Shown: positions 44,536 to 56,636, counted from the first letter of the stretch. The stretch is 64,000 nt of DNA from Nicotiana tabacum (GCF_000715075.1 NC_134102.1:48245348-48309347); one strand, 5' to 3'. A program made the numbers and translations. The notes: generated by a model from the letters alone, not told the origin.

Positions 44536-44732
44536 TTTACTCTTGGAGACTTTGGAAACTTTTTCCAGAGTATCCTTCGTACACTAGGTTAAAACCAACC
44601 TGCACGTAGCCAAAAACATACTATGCATGCCACACATGGCCAATCTTTATAAATAGCAGCAATTTGCCTCACCGACCGTAAATCATAAATATTGAAAGTG
44701 AAAAATAAAAGCTTACCTGATGACCTGCTAGC

Positions 44733-45164
44733 CTACATAGAGCTATGTTGTAGCGTCCCATCTCGAACCATATCTTCATTTTGAAATAGGTGGGGGTATT
44801 TAGACTTCATTTCTTCCTCCGATTCCCACGTCATCTCTTCTACATTCTTGCTCCTCCATAAAACCTTTACGGAAGCTACCTCCTTATTTCGTAGATTGCG
44901 GATTTGTCGGTCTAGGATGGCAACTGGAATTTCCTCGTATGACAAGTCCTCTGTAATCTGTACATCATCCGTGGGCACCACTCGGGTAGGATCGCCAATG
45001 CACTTCCGTAGCATAGATACGTGAAAAACCGGATGGACAGACTCCAATTCTGAGGGCAACTCTAACTCATAAGCTAGTTGGCCCACTCTCCGAATGATCC
45101 TATAAGGCCCAATATACCGTGGGCTAAGCTTTCCTTTCTTGCCAAACCTCATCACGCCCTTCAT
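44733..45164 (-). pseudogene. B2 integrase C-terminus and chromodomain
   Basis: The minus-strand frame of 143 residues starts within the integrase tail: [20 protein letters not shown] (GPY/F-type module), [20 protein letters not shown], then [20 protein letters not shown] and [20 protein letters not shown], the chromodomain-like end thought to steer insertion to heterochromatin. It ends at HSSM before TAG, the likely natural terminus. It is separated from the core by TGA 45213-45215. Confidence 0.85.
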
Positions 45165-45212
45165 AGGTGATACCTTTAAGAATACCCAGTCATTAATCCT
45201 GAACTCTAAGTC

Positions 45213-45569
45213 TCATCGCCGCACGTCAAAATATGACTTCTGACGACTCTGAGCTGTCAACAGTCGCTCCCGGATAACCTTTACTTTCTCTATGGCCTGC
45301 TGAACCAGGTCTGGCCCATGTAACCCAGATTTTCCAACATCAAACCACCCTATAGGAGATCTGCACTTATGCCCATACAAAGCCTCGTACGGAGCCATCT
45401 GGATACTGGAGTGGTAACTGTTATTATATGCAAACTCGATAAGAGGTAGATGTTCATCCCAACTTCTTTTAAAATCCAACACACATACTCGTAACATATC
45501 CTCGAGCGTCTGAATTGTGCGCTCGGCTTGTCCATCAGTCTGTGGATGAAAAGCTGTGCTGAGATTCAC
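45213..45569 (-). pseudogene. B2 integrase core, C-terminal part
   Basis: Frame of 118 residues with [20 protein letters not shown], holding the catalytic Glu, then [20 protein letters not shown] and [15 protein letters not shown]. It is closed by TGA at 45213-45215 where B1 has CGA (Arg), a C-to-T change. Confidence 0.85.
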
Positions 45570-45599
45570 CTGAGTCCCTAGACCTCTCTGAAATGACCT

Positions 45600-46280
45600 C
45601 TAAAAATGTTCTGTAAACTGAGCCCCACGTTCAGATATAATAGAAACTGGTACTCCGTGTAGCCGCACTATCTTCTTAATATATAACTTTGCATAATCTT
45701 CTGCTGTATATGTAGATCTGACCGGTAGGAAGTGAGCTGATTTCGTGAGCCTATCGACTATCACCCATATGGAATCGAACTTACGATTAGAACGAGGTAA
45801 ACCCATGATAAAGTCCATGTTTATCGCCTCCCATTTCCATGTCGGGATCTCTATAGTCTGTATTAGCCCTCCGGGCTTCTGGTGTTCTACCTTCACTTGC
45901 TGGCAACTAGTACATTGGGCGACAAACTCAGCAATGTTCTTCTTCATATCATTCCACCAGTACATATCCTTAATGTCATGATACATCTTCGTCGATCCAG
46001 GGTGGATGGAATACCATGAATAATGTGCCTCTGACATAATCCTGTCTCGTAGCCCTGCTACATCTGGAACACACAAACGACCCTTGTATCTGAGAACCCC
46101 ATCTCCCTTGAGCTCTAACAATGGCTTCTTCTGCTGCGGAACTCGCTCTCTCAACTCGACCAACTCTGGGTCCTCGTACTGCCTTTCCTTGACTTCAGCT
46201 ATGAGGGATGATTTTGCAGTGTTTTGGATTACAACTCCACCATCCTCAGAATCTACTAACCGAACCCCCAACGAAGCCAA
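45600..46280 (-). pseudogene. B2 integrase zinc domain and core start
   Basis: Frame of 226 residues with [17 protein letters not shown] and [17 protein letters not shown] (HHCC zinc domain), [18 protein letters not shown] with the first core Asp, and IISERGAQFTEHF. The second core Asp (SDRG in B1) is Glu here, probably enough to inactivate the enzyme. TAG at 45600-45602 replaces TGG (Trp). Confidence 0.85.
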
Positions 46281-46304
46281 TTGATGGATATCTCTAGCTA
46301 ATTG

Positions 46305-46736
46305 TCATTTCTCGGGCTCTACATGTGCTAAGCTACCCATAGATCGACGACTTAAGGCATCTGCTACAACATTAGCTTTCCCTGGATGGTAGAGAATGTT
46401 AACATCGTAATCTTTCAATAACTCAAGCCATCGCCTCTGTCGCAAATTCAACTCTTTCTGCTTGAAAATATATTGTAGGCTTTTATGATCAGTAAATATA
46501 TCAACATGAACACCATATAAATAATGCTGCCATATCTTAAGTGCATGGACAACCGCAGCTAACTCGAGGTCGTGGGTCGGATAATTCCTCTCGTGCTTCC
46601 TCAACTGCCTTGAAGCATATGCAATTACCTTCCCATGTTGCATCAGGACACATCCTAACCCGACACCTGATGCATCACAATACACGGCATAACCCTCTAG
46701 ACCCTCTGGAAGTGTTAGAACTGGAGCTGAGGTCAA
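46305..46736 (-). pseudogene. B2 RNase H
   Basis: Frame of 143 residues: [67 protein letters not shown]. All four catalytic acidic residues are present. It is closed by TGA 46305-46307, where B1 has AGA. Upstream the RT connection carries the TAG shared with B1 (46800-46802). Confidence 0.85.
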
Positions 46737-46937
46737 CTTGTTCTTAAGCTCTTGGAAACTCCGCTCACAAGCCTCTGTCCATTGAAACTTAGTTTCTTTC
46801 TATGTCAACTTCGTCAATGGTGCCGAAAGGGAAGAAAAACCCTCTACGAACCTCCGATAGTATCCTGCTAAGCCTAGAAAGCTACGAACCTCTGTCGGAG
46901 TGGTAGGTCTAGGCCAAGATTTCACGGCCTCAATCTT

Positions 46938-48152
46938 CTAAGTGTCCACCTTTATCCCTTCATCTGATACAATATGCCCCAAGAATGCTACAGACTTCAA
47001 CCAGAACTCACATTTAGAAAACTTAGCATACAACTTACGATCACGGAGGGTTTGGAGTACCGCTCGCAGGTGGTCCGCATGCTCATCCTCTGAACGGGAA
47101 TAAACCAGAATATCATCAATAAATACTATCACGAACAGATCTAAAAATGGCCGGAATAGGCTATTCATCAAGTCCATAAATACAGCGGGTGCATTAGTCA
47201 ACCCGAAGGACATGACAAGGAACTCGAAGTGGCCATATCGGGTCCTGAAGGCTGTCTTCGGAATATCTTTTTCCCGAACTCTGACCTGGTGGTACCCCGA
47301 CCTCAAATCAATCTTGGAAAAGCATCTAGCTCCCTGCAACTGATCAAACAAGTCATCGATCCTTGGAAGTGGATACTTATTCTTAATAGTTACCTTGTTC
47401 AACTGCCTATAATCGATACACATCCTCAGCGAGCCGTCTTTCTTCCGCACAAATAGTACCGGTGCACCCCAAGGTGAGGTACTGGGCCTAATGTAACCTT
47501 TCTCCAGCAAATCTTTTAACTGCTCCTTCAACTCCTTCAATTCGGCAGGTGCCATTCTATACGGAGGGACGGATATTGGTTGAGTTCCTGGAAGCAAATC
47601 GATGCTAAAATCAATCTCTCGCTCTGGAGGAATACCTGGAAGCTCATCTGGAAACACATCTGCATACTCTTTGACTATGGGAATAGACTGAAGTGTAGGT
47701 ATCTCAGCATCTGCATCTCTAACTCGCACAATATGATAAATGCACCCTTTTGCGATCATTTTCCTCGCCTTCAGATAGGAAATAAACCTACCTCTGGGTG
47801 TTGGTGTATTACCTACCCATTCAAGGACTGGCTCACCCGGAAAATGAAATTTGGCTACCTTTGCTCGGCAATCAACTGTGGCATAGCAAGCTGTCAACCA
47901 GTCCATGCCCATGATAGCATCAAAGTCCATCATCTCTAGCTCAACTAGGTCAGCTGAGGTCTGACGACTACAAATTGTCACCGTACAACCTCGGTAAACC
48001 CGTCTAGCAATAATCAATTCTCCGACCGGTGTAGATACCGCAAAAGGATCACTTAGTATTTCAGGCACTATACCAAACTTCCTCGCGACAAATGGGGTAA
48101 TATACGATAAAGTAGATCCTGGTCTATCAAAGCATAAGCATCGTGAGAGCAA
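46938..48152 (-). pseudogene. B2 protease second part and reverse transcriptase
   Basis: The 404-residue frame starts just at the protease active site ([17 protein letters not shown]), then [33 protein letters not shown], the linker [22 protein letters not shown] fingers [40 protein letters not shown], the catalytic [16 protein letters not shown] and [15 protein letters not shown]. It ends at TAG 46938-46940, where B1 has CAG (Gln). RT motifs are intact. The break from gag is a one-base loss at the protease site near 48120, where the gag frame reads IDQDLLYR. Confidence 0.9.
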
Positions 48153-49546
48153 ATGGTTAATATACCTGTCACAACGTCTGGTGAAGACTCCTGGTCCTGT
48201 CGACCCGCTAAAGCATAGATACGGTTCTGATTACCACTTGAACTGGAACCTCTACCTCTGCCTCGACCTCTACCAACCGAAGACTGAGACTCACGCCTTG
48301 AAGGATGCACGGACATAGACGATCCTGTTGCTGAACTCGCTGGTTGTGCCATTCCCCCAGAATCTCTATTTGGGCAATCTCGCATCATATGCCCCGGACG
48401 CCCACATGTATAACAAGCATCAGAACCTGCTCGGCATTGACCCAAGTGTCCTCTACCACAGATGTCACACCGCGGAGGAAATGACCATGTCTGCGCAGAA
48501 CCTCGTTGTCGCTGCAAACCCGACGCCCGTGAGCTCTCACCTGGTCCTGACTGAGTATAGCGGTCATACCCGTAACCCTGTAACTGAGGTGGCGGAGGCC
48601 TAGGTGGCCGTCTGAAGTACTGGGTCCTATAACTACCCTGAGATTGCTCCTGAGACCTGGGAAATCTCATCCTCTTACGTTGCCCTTGCTCAGCCCTCTC
48701 TGTACCCTGCTGCCGACGCCTACCCCTTTCTATATTCTGGGCGAATGCCTGAATCCGGGAGATATCCATACTATCCTGCAATGCAGCGGTGGCACATGCC
48801 TCGGTTAACTCTGGGGCTAACCCTGCTATAAACCTGTGAATCATGTCCCGCATAGTATAAACTATGGATGGTGCATATCTGGCCAATGAGTCAAAACGGA
48901 GACTATACTCTCGAACACTCATATTACCCTGCTTGAGGGCTAGAAACTGATCGACTCGAGCCTGTCGGATCTCCCGCGGTAAGTACTGGTCAAGGAAAGC
49001 ATCTGAAAAATTCTCCCAAATAGCTGGAGGTGTATCACGTCCCCTGGACCTCTCCCATCCCTCATACCAAAGGATGGCTATATCTCGGAGTCGAAAAGCT
49101 GCTAGCTCAACTGCCTCTTTCTCCGTGGCATGCATAACACGAAAGATCCTGTGAAGCTGATCTATGAAATCCTGCGGGTCCTCCCTCTGATCTGTCCCCG
49201 TGAACTCTGGGGGACTCAAAGCAATAAACTCTCGGACCCTTGAACTCCCAGACCCCTCAGAAATTCCTGCACTAGCTGATGCCCTAGCCTGTTGCTGGGT
49301 AGCTACCAACTGTGTCAACAAATGCACCGCACTCCTTAAGTCCTGATCTGATGGAAGTGGAGGGGGAACTGGATGTGCGGTTTCCCTAGGAATCTCCGTA
49401 GTTGGAGGAGGAGCCGGTAATGGCTGAGTAGGGGTCTCCCCTTGAGCCTCAGACTGGGCCCCATCTACTGGGGGTACCCTGTTGGTCCCCTCACCTACTA
49501 CTGTATCTCTCCTCTGGCTAGCCGTAGTCTTCCTAGTCACCGTCAT
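48120..49546 (-). CDS. B2 gag, intact up to the protease site
   Basis: The best-preserved gag. Start chosen at the complement of 49544-49546 ([10 protein letters not shown]), homologous to B1; an in-frame ATG 24 bases upstream also exists (frame begins 49570, 500 codons, ends 48068). Counting from 49570: Pro-rich N-terminus (30-75), Retrotrans_gag domain (about 115-240; [37 protein letters not shown]), an Arg-rich basic stretch (about 285-310), then two zinc motifs, [12 protein letters not shown] (about 368-379) and [14 protein letters not shown] (about 385-399), and a Ser/Gly/Arg tail. No stop interrupts it, so particle protein could in principle be made. After the protease Asp it runs out of frame for about 15 codons. 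Confidence 0.85.
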
Positions 49547-49757
49547 CTGTGCATGCAAACACCAACACATAAGTTTAATTCAAATTTCCTATAACTCAGT
49601 TCTATAACACGATTTAGATTTCAAAGAAGTGTAACCAACTCCTAAATGCCCTGTAGTTCCTTGCTTATATAATGTGGTGCACAACACATCTATAAACAAG
49701 ACCCTACTAGACACGGCTTGTAGACTCCCTAGGACAGAACTGCTCTGATACCAAGTT
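49547..49757 (-). promoter_or_regulatory. B2 primer-binding site and leader
   Basis: The minus strand reads TTGGTATCAGAGCAG just inside the LTR, then the leader with the palindrome GTGCAC (49677-49682), as in B1 and L2. Confidence 0.8.
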
Positions 49758-52284
49758 TGTCACGCCCCGAACCTAGGAGCGAGACAAGCACCCCGTGCCT
49801 CACCTAACCTGGCGTACCAAATTGCGACTAAGGGACTCTGAACACATAATGTCATACTTTGGCCATGGGGCCACCTTGCAAGACAATTTGCGAAGCAAAA
49901 TATAAAACTGAATGGAAACTAGCACTAACTAAATATCAATATAAAGCTAGGCCGACAAGGCCGTCATAGCTACTACAGCTGACAAACCACCAATTTATAC
50001 AAACCCAACTTACTGCACTAACCAACAGGATATGCCTACAAGCCTCTACTGATAGATGTACTGTGATCGGAACAGGGCCCCGACCTACCCATAAATATAT
50101 ACAGATATACATAAGATGTACACAAAACTCTAGTCCTGGCAACTCCGAAAGACGTGGAGCTTACCGATCAGGTGGAACTCGGAAAACACCTACTGAGGAG
50201 GTCTACCCGTCTGTCTGTCTGAACCTGCACGCATGAAATGCAGCGCCCCCAAAAAAGGGACGTCAGTACGAAATAATGTACCGAGTATGTAAGGCAATAA
50301 AATAACTGAAATCTGAAACTGAACTGATAATATGATAACTGAAATTAACTGGGAGTCAAAGATGATCTGGAGATATACTTACCTGCTGATACTGACTCAA
50401 CTCCTTCAATATAGTAAGTAAAATAATTGTACGGCCTTATAAGGCTCGGTATATATAACTGCTCTGCCATAGTAGGCTCGCTTATAGGCGCTCGGCCATA
50501 CTAGGCTATGTATCTCGACCATGCTGGGCTCGCTCATAGGCGCTCGGCCACAGTAGGCTCGGTATATAACTTTCCATCTGATCAGAGGTTGCCCAATAGG
50601 GGCCTGCCCATCGATTATAGCTCGATGGTAATGAAAATACTGTAATACTGTATATATAGGCTTGCTGCTCTCTTGACTGAAAGAAGACAATACTAAAATT
50701 GAATATAGAGTCTCGATAAGGAATAATATTGTAACTTATGAGACTAGAATAGTGTGAATAAATTCATGAATATGAACTTCTCTTTTTGTCTCATTACTAA
50801 CACATGTAGCTACGAGATCATGCCAAAATGAAGGAAGGCTTAGCCTTAACATACCTTATCACAATCTTTTCAATCACCAAGTTGAACTCACCTCTTCGCA
50901 CCTTAATCTACAAGAATGATAATAATACTATCGTTAAGTTACGAAAGGTACAACTATCGCACAACGAACGACAAACCTATTTTGTATTAAAACGGGCAGC
51001 ATCTCCCCTATAATATGCCCTTCCTCCAACTTCATGATAACACCAACAATACAAGGACAGAACAATAACAACATATATACATCATTTTCCAGCCCTATAT
51101 ACACCATCAAATACTACAAAACAGCCCAACACACCCCAATCTCTTCGTACACAAAACGACCACCGTAGTAGTGTCAAACGACCCGAAAATGTTATGACGA
51201 ACGACCAGCCAACCACCCTACATTTATATGGTGTTTATAAACCCCCTTCCTCCTCCAAAACTCCACAAAATAGTAATAAAACATGCAGCCCAACAGCAAC
51301 ACAAAACAGTCCACAAAACAGTCCGCTACAAGTGAATAACTCGAACTCACGGCTTCCGATCACCATCCCGTGAGTTCTTACAAGTATAGAACGACTTACC
51401 ATGAATTTACAGAAGAAAAAATGGATGAAAGAGAGCAGTAAACTCACCTTATTTGTTGGATAACTCAGCTCCTATCTTGGTTCTTCAAACTCTAAGTTTT
51501 ACCTCCAATTGGAACTTGAAAGGGAGAGAAAATCAATTAGGGTTTGTGGGAAATTTTTGGGAGGATTCTTTGCAGAGCTTATGTCTGGTTATTATGCTCT
51601 ATTTTAAGTCTAATATATGAAGAAAATAGGCCCTTAAAAGGCCTCTTTGGACGACCCGAAATGGCCCATTTTTGGGCTTTCATTTAAGCAAGTAGGTGAC
51701 ACACCTACTTGTCACCTAGCAGCTTGCGCAGTATCGCAAAAATGCACATATCTCTCTACTCCAATGTCGTATTGACAAATGGTTTAATGCGTTGGAAAAT
51801 AGACTCATAGATATTTAATTTGATGGGTGGAACACACCATAAATCTAAGTATATTGGGAGAAAATTGCAGTTACATTTGACCCAAAGTTTCAGTAAAACT
51901 TATGAATGTAACTTGTGATGACTTTCATCGACTTTTGTTTCACAACTCGCTTTACTTAAAAACATAACACACGGATGTAATACGACTAATATAAATCATA
52001 ACATAATCTCTTTATCATGTTAATCACCCTAGTCTCACCCCAAAGGTACATGTTATAACATTCCCAACTTGTCGACTTTCGATGAAACATTGTTTTATTT
52101 AATTGCTTTAGCTTCTGAACTGTCCAACCCTCTTTGTACTTGTTGTTCATGATCTTCAATATTTGTAACCTCAGAGGTAACATGATTAACTTACTTTATA
52201 TACTTTTAAATATTATCTCATTTTTTTGTCCTACATTAGTTTGCTTACGACGCATTTTTACATACGAAAATATAGGGTGTAACA
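49758..52284 (-). repeat. B2 5' LTR, 2,527 bp
   Basis: Same length as the 3' copy; differences seen by eye are near 50171, 51035, 51283, 51449 and several between 51760 and 51955. It carries the same 94- and 65-codon frames (50406-50690, 51986-52183). Confidence 0.95.
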
Positions 52285-52370
52285 ATGCTGCCAGACAGGG
52301 ATATCAAATTTGGTATTGATTTGTTACCGGGCACTCATACAATATCTATTCCCCCATATCGTATGGCCCT
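52285..52370 (+). pseudogene. A-type pol scrap (protease-RT linker)
   Basis: About 85 bp code MLPDRDIKFGIDLLPGTHT and ISIPPYRMA, homologous to A3 at 35778-35868 ([22 protein letters not shown]). It lies directly against the end of B2, and then the sequence turns into an LTR end. It is too short to be more than debris, perhaps filler captured during a rearrangement. Confidence 0.75.
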
Positions 52371-52566
52371 TCAAACTAGTTTGTAAATCCAAGTGTTTGT
52401 GGCTCGTGACTTGTACTATAAATCCTTGGGATATTGTATGGGAATTCAGTTACTTCACTTATTGATTTCATATTAATTTCAGTAACATTGTGTTGCCTAG
52501 TGTTTGGCGTACCTAGCGGGTTGCTGTAGGCGCCATCATGACTACCCGGATTTTTGGGTCATGATA
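52371..52566 (+). repeat. L1 LTR, right end only
   Basis: Contains GGCGTACCTAGCGGGTTGCT and ends TTTTGGGTCATGATA, followed by a primer site. A-like terminal sequence; the rest of the LTR is lost on the left. Confidence 0.7.
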
Positions 52567-55500
52567 AGTTGGTATCAGAGCTCTAGGTTCATATATTCTA
52601 TGAGTCATGAGTAAGTGTCTAATATAGTCTTGCAGATTGGTAAGATAAAATCCATACCTATCTTCGAGAGGCTATAGGGCATCAAGGATAAACTTCCCAT
52701 ATTTCATTCCTTATCGTGCGTCATTGATTATGCTTGAAGCGTATTTCTTTGAATTACTTCCACTCACTCGTATGTTATGTTGAGCATTTGGTACCAGTTG
52801 TGCATCAACAGCTTGTGATGTCATGGATGAGGTGCAATATGTGTTGTTTGGGTTGTGGAGTTAGGCCAGTCTAGAGGACTTGAGGCAAGGTTCAGACGGA
52901 TGCTTGGGCTCTGTGGTTTCGGTCGCGTGAGTATGTGCTTTTGGACTTATATGTCCGGTAGTGTCGCTATGAGTTGGATAGATGGCTCAGTAAGTGGTTG
53001 GATAGCTATACGATGTGTATTATATGACTGAGGAGTGTACTTAGATGATATAGACGGGACAAGAAGGGTTTGCTTAGGGCATAAAGGACTATGGATGCTT
53101 GATTTATGACTTGATGTGTGGTACAATCTCGAGTTATGAGTGTGTTCGGGGATCTTTCATGTTGTTCATTTTTGGAATGAAGTAGATTCTTATGTCATCT
53201 TAACGAGCTTAGACTCGGGAGGATTAAATGATTGCATAGCGGTGGTGACCATAAAAGGGCATAGAAAGATGCCAGATTGAGGCTAAGCAGGTGGGTTACC
53301 TCCAGCGGGATGTTCTGAGGTTGTGTGATCCTTATGATGTTTATGTGGAGAGTTTCCTTCCTATTAGTAGATTATGTGTTGTGATTTGTGTTTATATCGC
53401 TCGAGGAAATTTGCATGGCTGTCACGAGGATTGATACACGCTTAGTAGAAGAATTGAGGTATTTTATGATTAGAGATAAGTGAGTGTATGAAGGATTGTG
53501 TTGAAGTACAATGCAAATTTATGGCAATTATGGAGTAAGGTTACTGTGGGTCATCAAATGTTATGTTCTATGGCCTCAAACCAAGTTGGGGAGGTTTCTA
53601 TCGACGATCAGATTGCATGGTTATGTTTTATATTGATTTCGGTTTGAGGAATATTTGAGGATCATTTATGACTTGCAGAGGTTGGTTTTGAGGATGACTT
53701 GAGCAAGGAAATTTCTGGATGCATGGTATATTACACTTTATGGATATATGGAAATCTTAGAATTTTTTGGGTTTGTTATTTGTTATGGATGTAATATGCT
53801 AAGAGAAGGGAGTCACTCGGTTGAGTTAAGGTGGGGTTACTTCTTTGGGTGTTGGTTTGCTAATGGAGCACGAGTTGTTTGGCTTGTTTAGGCGGTGCTA
53901 TTAGAGTAGGGTGGATGATTCTTGAGAATGTTCTAATGGGTTCACGATTCATATGTGGTAATTGAGAAATTTTTGGATTTGTAAATGGCTAAGATCTGAG
54001 ATTTGCATCGGATGGTGTCGGGACTCGTGGTATTTCTGTATCATTATGGATTCTACATTTTAGTATCAAATAGATTAAGGAAACAACTTCAGATTTACAT
54101 AAGACTCTTCAGAGTGGGTATATCGGATGCAGTATTTTTGGGTGCTTAAGATGTAATACATTGGCTTATGGGCTTTAGGGCTACATGGTTTCATGCTAAG
54201 AACTCTTGTGGAGAGCTTTTGCCAAGGATCGTGGTATATTGGCAAGGGGAAATGTTAAATTAAAGGTAATTCAGAAGGAACTCAAAGCGATAAGACAACT
54301 TGGCAGTAGGTTGGATCAGCTTGGTAATGGATATGATCGGTTCTTTTGGTTCTCTTGGTGTGGTGAGGTTTTACTAGTGTTTTGTGGCAATACTCTTAGG
54401 TTGAGCGATCTGCATGACTTGGTTGAGTTCAGATGGCTTGGAGTGTGTTTGGATTGGCTTTTAAGCTGGTCAAATCAACTTTTAAGCTCTTCTTAGCTTT
54501 TTTAAGTGTTTGACAAAGTCAAAAAAGTGCTTAAAACAAGCCAAAAGCAATAAGCTGGGCAATCCCAACTTATTGCTTTTTTATCTTAAAAGCTATTTTT
54601 GCTGAAAAGCCACTTTTTTAAGCCAATCCAAATGGGCTCTTGGTTATATGTAAATGGCTTTCGAAGAGTTCTCAACGGTTTAGACTACAGCTTGGGACAC
54701 ATATTTTTGACAAGTATAGGAGTATGATGCATGTTGTGATCTTCTAGTGGATGGGGTCAAGTTGAAGGTTTCTGGTTGATAGGGTATGTATCCTACTTGT
54801 GATCCAGAGTTGATAATGAGGTTCTTTTGTTTTCATATGATGGAATGATAGATGCGGTGCAACATGTGGAATCGAGGTTGGCATGTACAAGATTTCAGTT
54901 CAAATTCAATGGAAAGGTCATAAGATTTAGACAACATGGATGATTTCATATAATTAGAAGAATGTTGGCACTATCTGGTATAACCTGAAAAGGGTGCACA
55001 TTTTTAGAAGGTGCAATGTGTTTGGACTTGTTGATGCTTGACTGGTATTACGGTAATAACCTAGTTGCTCGACTATTGATGTTCAGATTTTGCTTTGTGG
55101 CTCGGAAGAATCGTGGAAGTATTTCTCGTGAGTTGATTGTGAATGAGCGATGTGTCAGTCATTTGAGTGGTGGAGTTGAGATCGGACATGGAGGCTCTAG
55201 TATTCAAGGGATTTGAAGGCTTGTAGGGTTCTTAGAGGCCGCTTGTTCATTGGTTGTGGAGGTGAAGGTATGTTAAGAGGTTGATGGTTGATTGTATATG
55301 TTATGGATAGGTTACTTTGGACTTTTTGGAGGTTATCTACCTATTTTGGGAAGATCTAGATTGGTTTGGAGGCTGCTGGTAGGCCTAATGAGAATGTGTA
55401 TTCTACATCGGGTTGGAATTTGGTTACCCAACACAACTATTATTGAGGGGTATTCCATCTATTAGAGTTGATTTTATTCATGTTCTGATTTATTCCTCGC

Positions 55501-56636
55501 GTTACTCTTATATGCTACCTTGGGTTCTGAGTGTTGGCTACTTACACACATGATACAATTCTGTTTGGACCATGTGGTGAAAATAGAGCGAGATGGCTCT
55601 AGGGGTGTTGAATGGTTAATTGCACCTTGGTTATGGTCTTCCTATTGTTTTATATTGTGCTATCCATTTCTCTATGGTCATGGTCATGCACTTCAAGATT
55701 GTTATTGATATGTATATGGTTGTGATTGTGAGCATCATGGCTCAAGGTATTCCATGTAGACCGATGTATGGACTGGGCCGCACGTCGCAGCAGAGTTAGG
55801 TTGGGGTATAATCCTTTGTGTTTATTCCATGTATTTTCTTTCTCCCTTGGGTGATGGGTTCCTAGCATTGCGCTTTGCAGTGGTATCTGTTGAGCTTGCG
55901 GTACGGTTCTCTCATTGGGGGTTCTTCTTTCATCATTGGTTACATTCGAGTTGTTGCTTGTCTGGTGTCCGGATTGCATAATATGTGGCCTTAGGTGGTA
56001 TTGATGTGATATGTCAGTCGAGCATCTTGTACCCGATAATATGGGTTTATTCGATCTGGAGTGAGTGCGAGGATTGGATTAAGGTATGTTTGGATGAATA
56101 ACGTCATTAGTCAGCCCAGAATTTGGCAATGGTTCTTATCGTGCGAGAAAGCTCCACGACTTGTTGATCTGATGAGTGGTTATGAGTTTCTGCATGTTTC
56201 ATTTATCAATGCAGTTTGCAAAGGATTAGAACAAGGTTTTACTTGATACGAGGTATGTTACCAATACCGGTTTGTTATTGAGCAGTTATTTTGGTCATAA
56301 GTTATTGTTATGGGTATCTGAGTCATGCGGTATATCATGTTATTATATCTTGGATTATGATTATGGCTTGCTATAGCTTGTTCAGACTTGCATAGTGTAT
56401 AGATGCGAGAATCAGGTCTTATAATAAGTTCTAGATATTGGGGATTTTTGTTCTAAGGTTTATGGACTAAGGTTGAAGTAAGGATCTTCAGTTAGGTTGT
56501 GTTGTCAAGCATATATAGATTGGGGCGATACAAGATCACCCATGGTTATGTGTATGGGAGGTTATACAGTGATTTGATGGCTTTGGAATGACTCTTGGCA
56601 CGTTCGAGGACGAACGTATGTTTAAGTGGGGGAGAA
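52567..56636 (+). mobile_element. L1 noncoding internal domain (LARD-like)
   Basis: About 4.1 kb bounded by a perfect tRNA-Met primer site (TGGTATCAGAGC, 52570-52581) and a PPT (AAGTGGGGGAGAA, 56623-56635) with the palindrome CGTTCGAGGACGAACG (56602-56617). No gag, protease, RT or integrase motif is visible in any frame; the longest frames are about 100 codons and unlike known proteins. The leader matches A2/A3. The core from about 53640 to 55250 is repeated, diverged, at 62700-64000 in L2. This fits a large retrotransposon derivative moved by another element's proteins. It could instead be a very decayed pol, which I consider less likely given the intact ends. Confidence 0.65.
54442..54638. 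mobile_element. 197-bp MITE inside L1
   Basis: Inverted ends AGTGTGTTTGGATTGGCTT and AAGCCAATCCAAATGGGCT pair over about 15 of 19 bases, and an inner hairpin pairs AAAAGCAATAAG with CTTATTGCTTTT. Flanks are CTTGG on both sides (54437-54441, 54639-54643). The related L2 core has the uninterrupted site GGCTTGATTATGTG near 63504, an empty-site comparison that supports insertion. Superfamily is uncertain from these ends; a DNA transposon moved by a distant transposase. Confidence 0.85.

Larger units (their letters stand above)
41976..52284 (-). mobile_element. B2, full-length minus-strand chromovirus copy
   Basis: Two 2,527-bp LTRs enclose primer site, gag, protease, RT, RNase H, integrase, chromodomain and PPT in the right order, about 10.3 kb in all. 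By eye the LTRs differ at about ten positions (0.4%), so insertion is recent relative to the rest of the window. The 5-bp flanks do not match (TAGTA on the left, ATGCT on the right). Pol carries one frameshift and several stops, so the element is not autonomous. Confidence 0.9.

Noticed and set aside
48068..48152. Overlap of gag and pol frames in B2 as a programmed frameshift
   Set aside because: The overlap falls on the protease active site, B1 keeps one frame there, and no slippery heptamer is evident; a one-base loss explains it.
54206..54496. 96-codon frame in L1
   Set aside because: It extends into the MITE and is not kept in the aligned L2 core.
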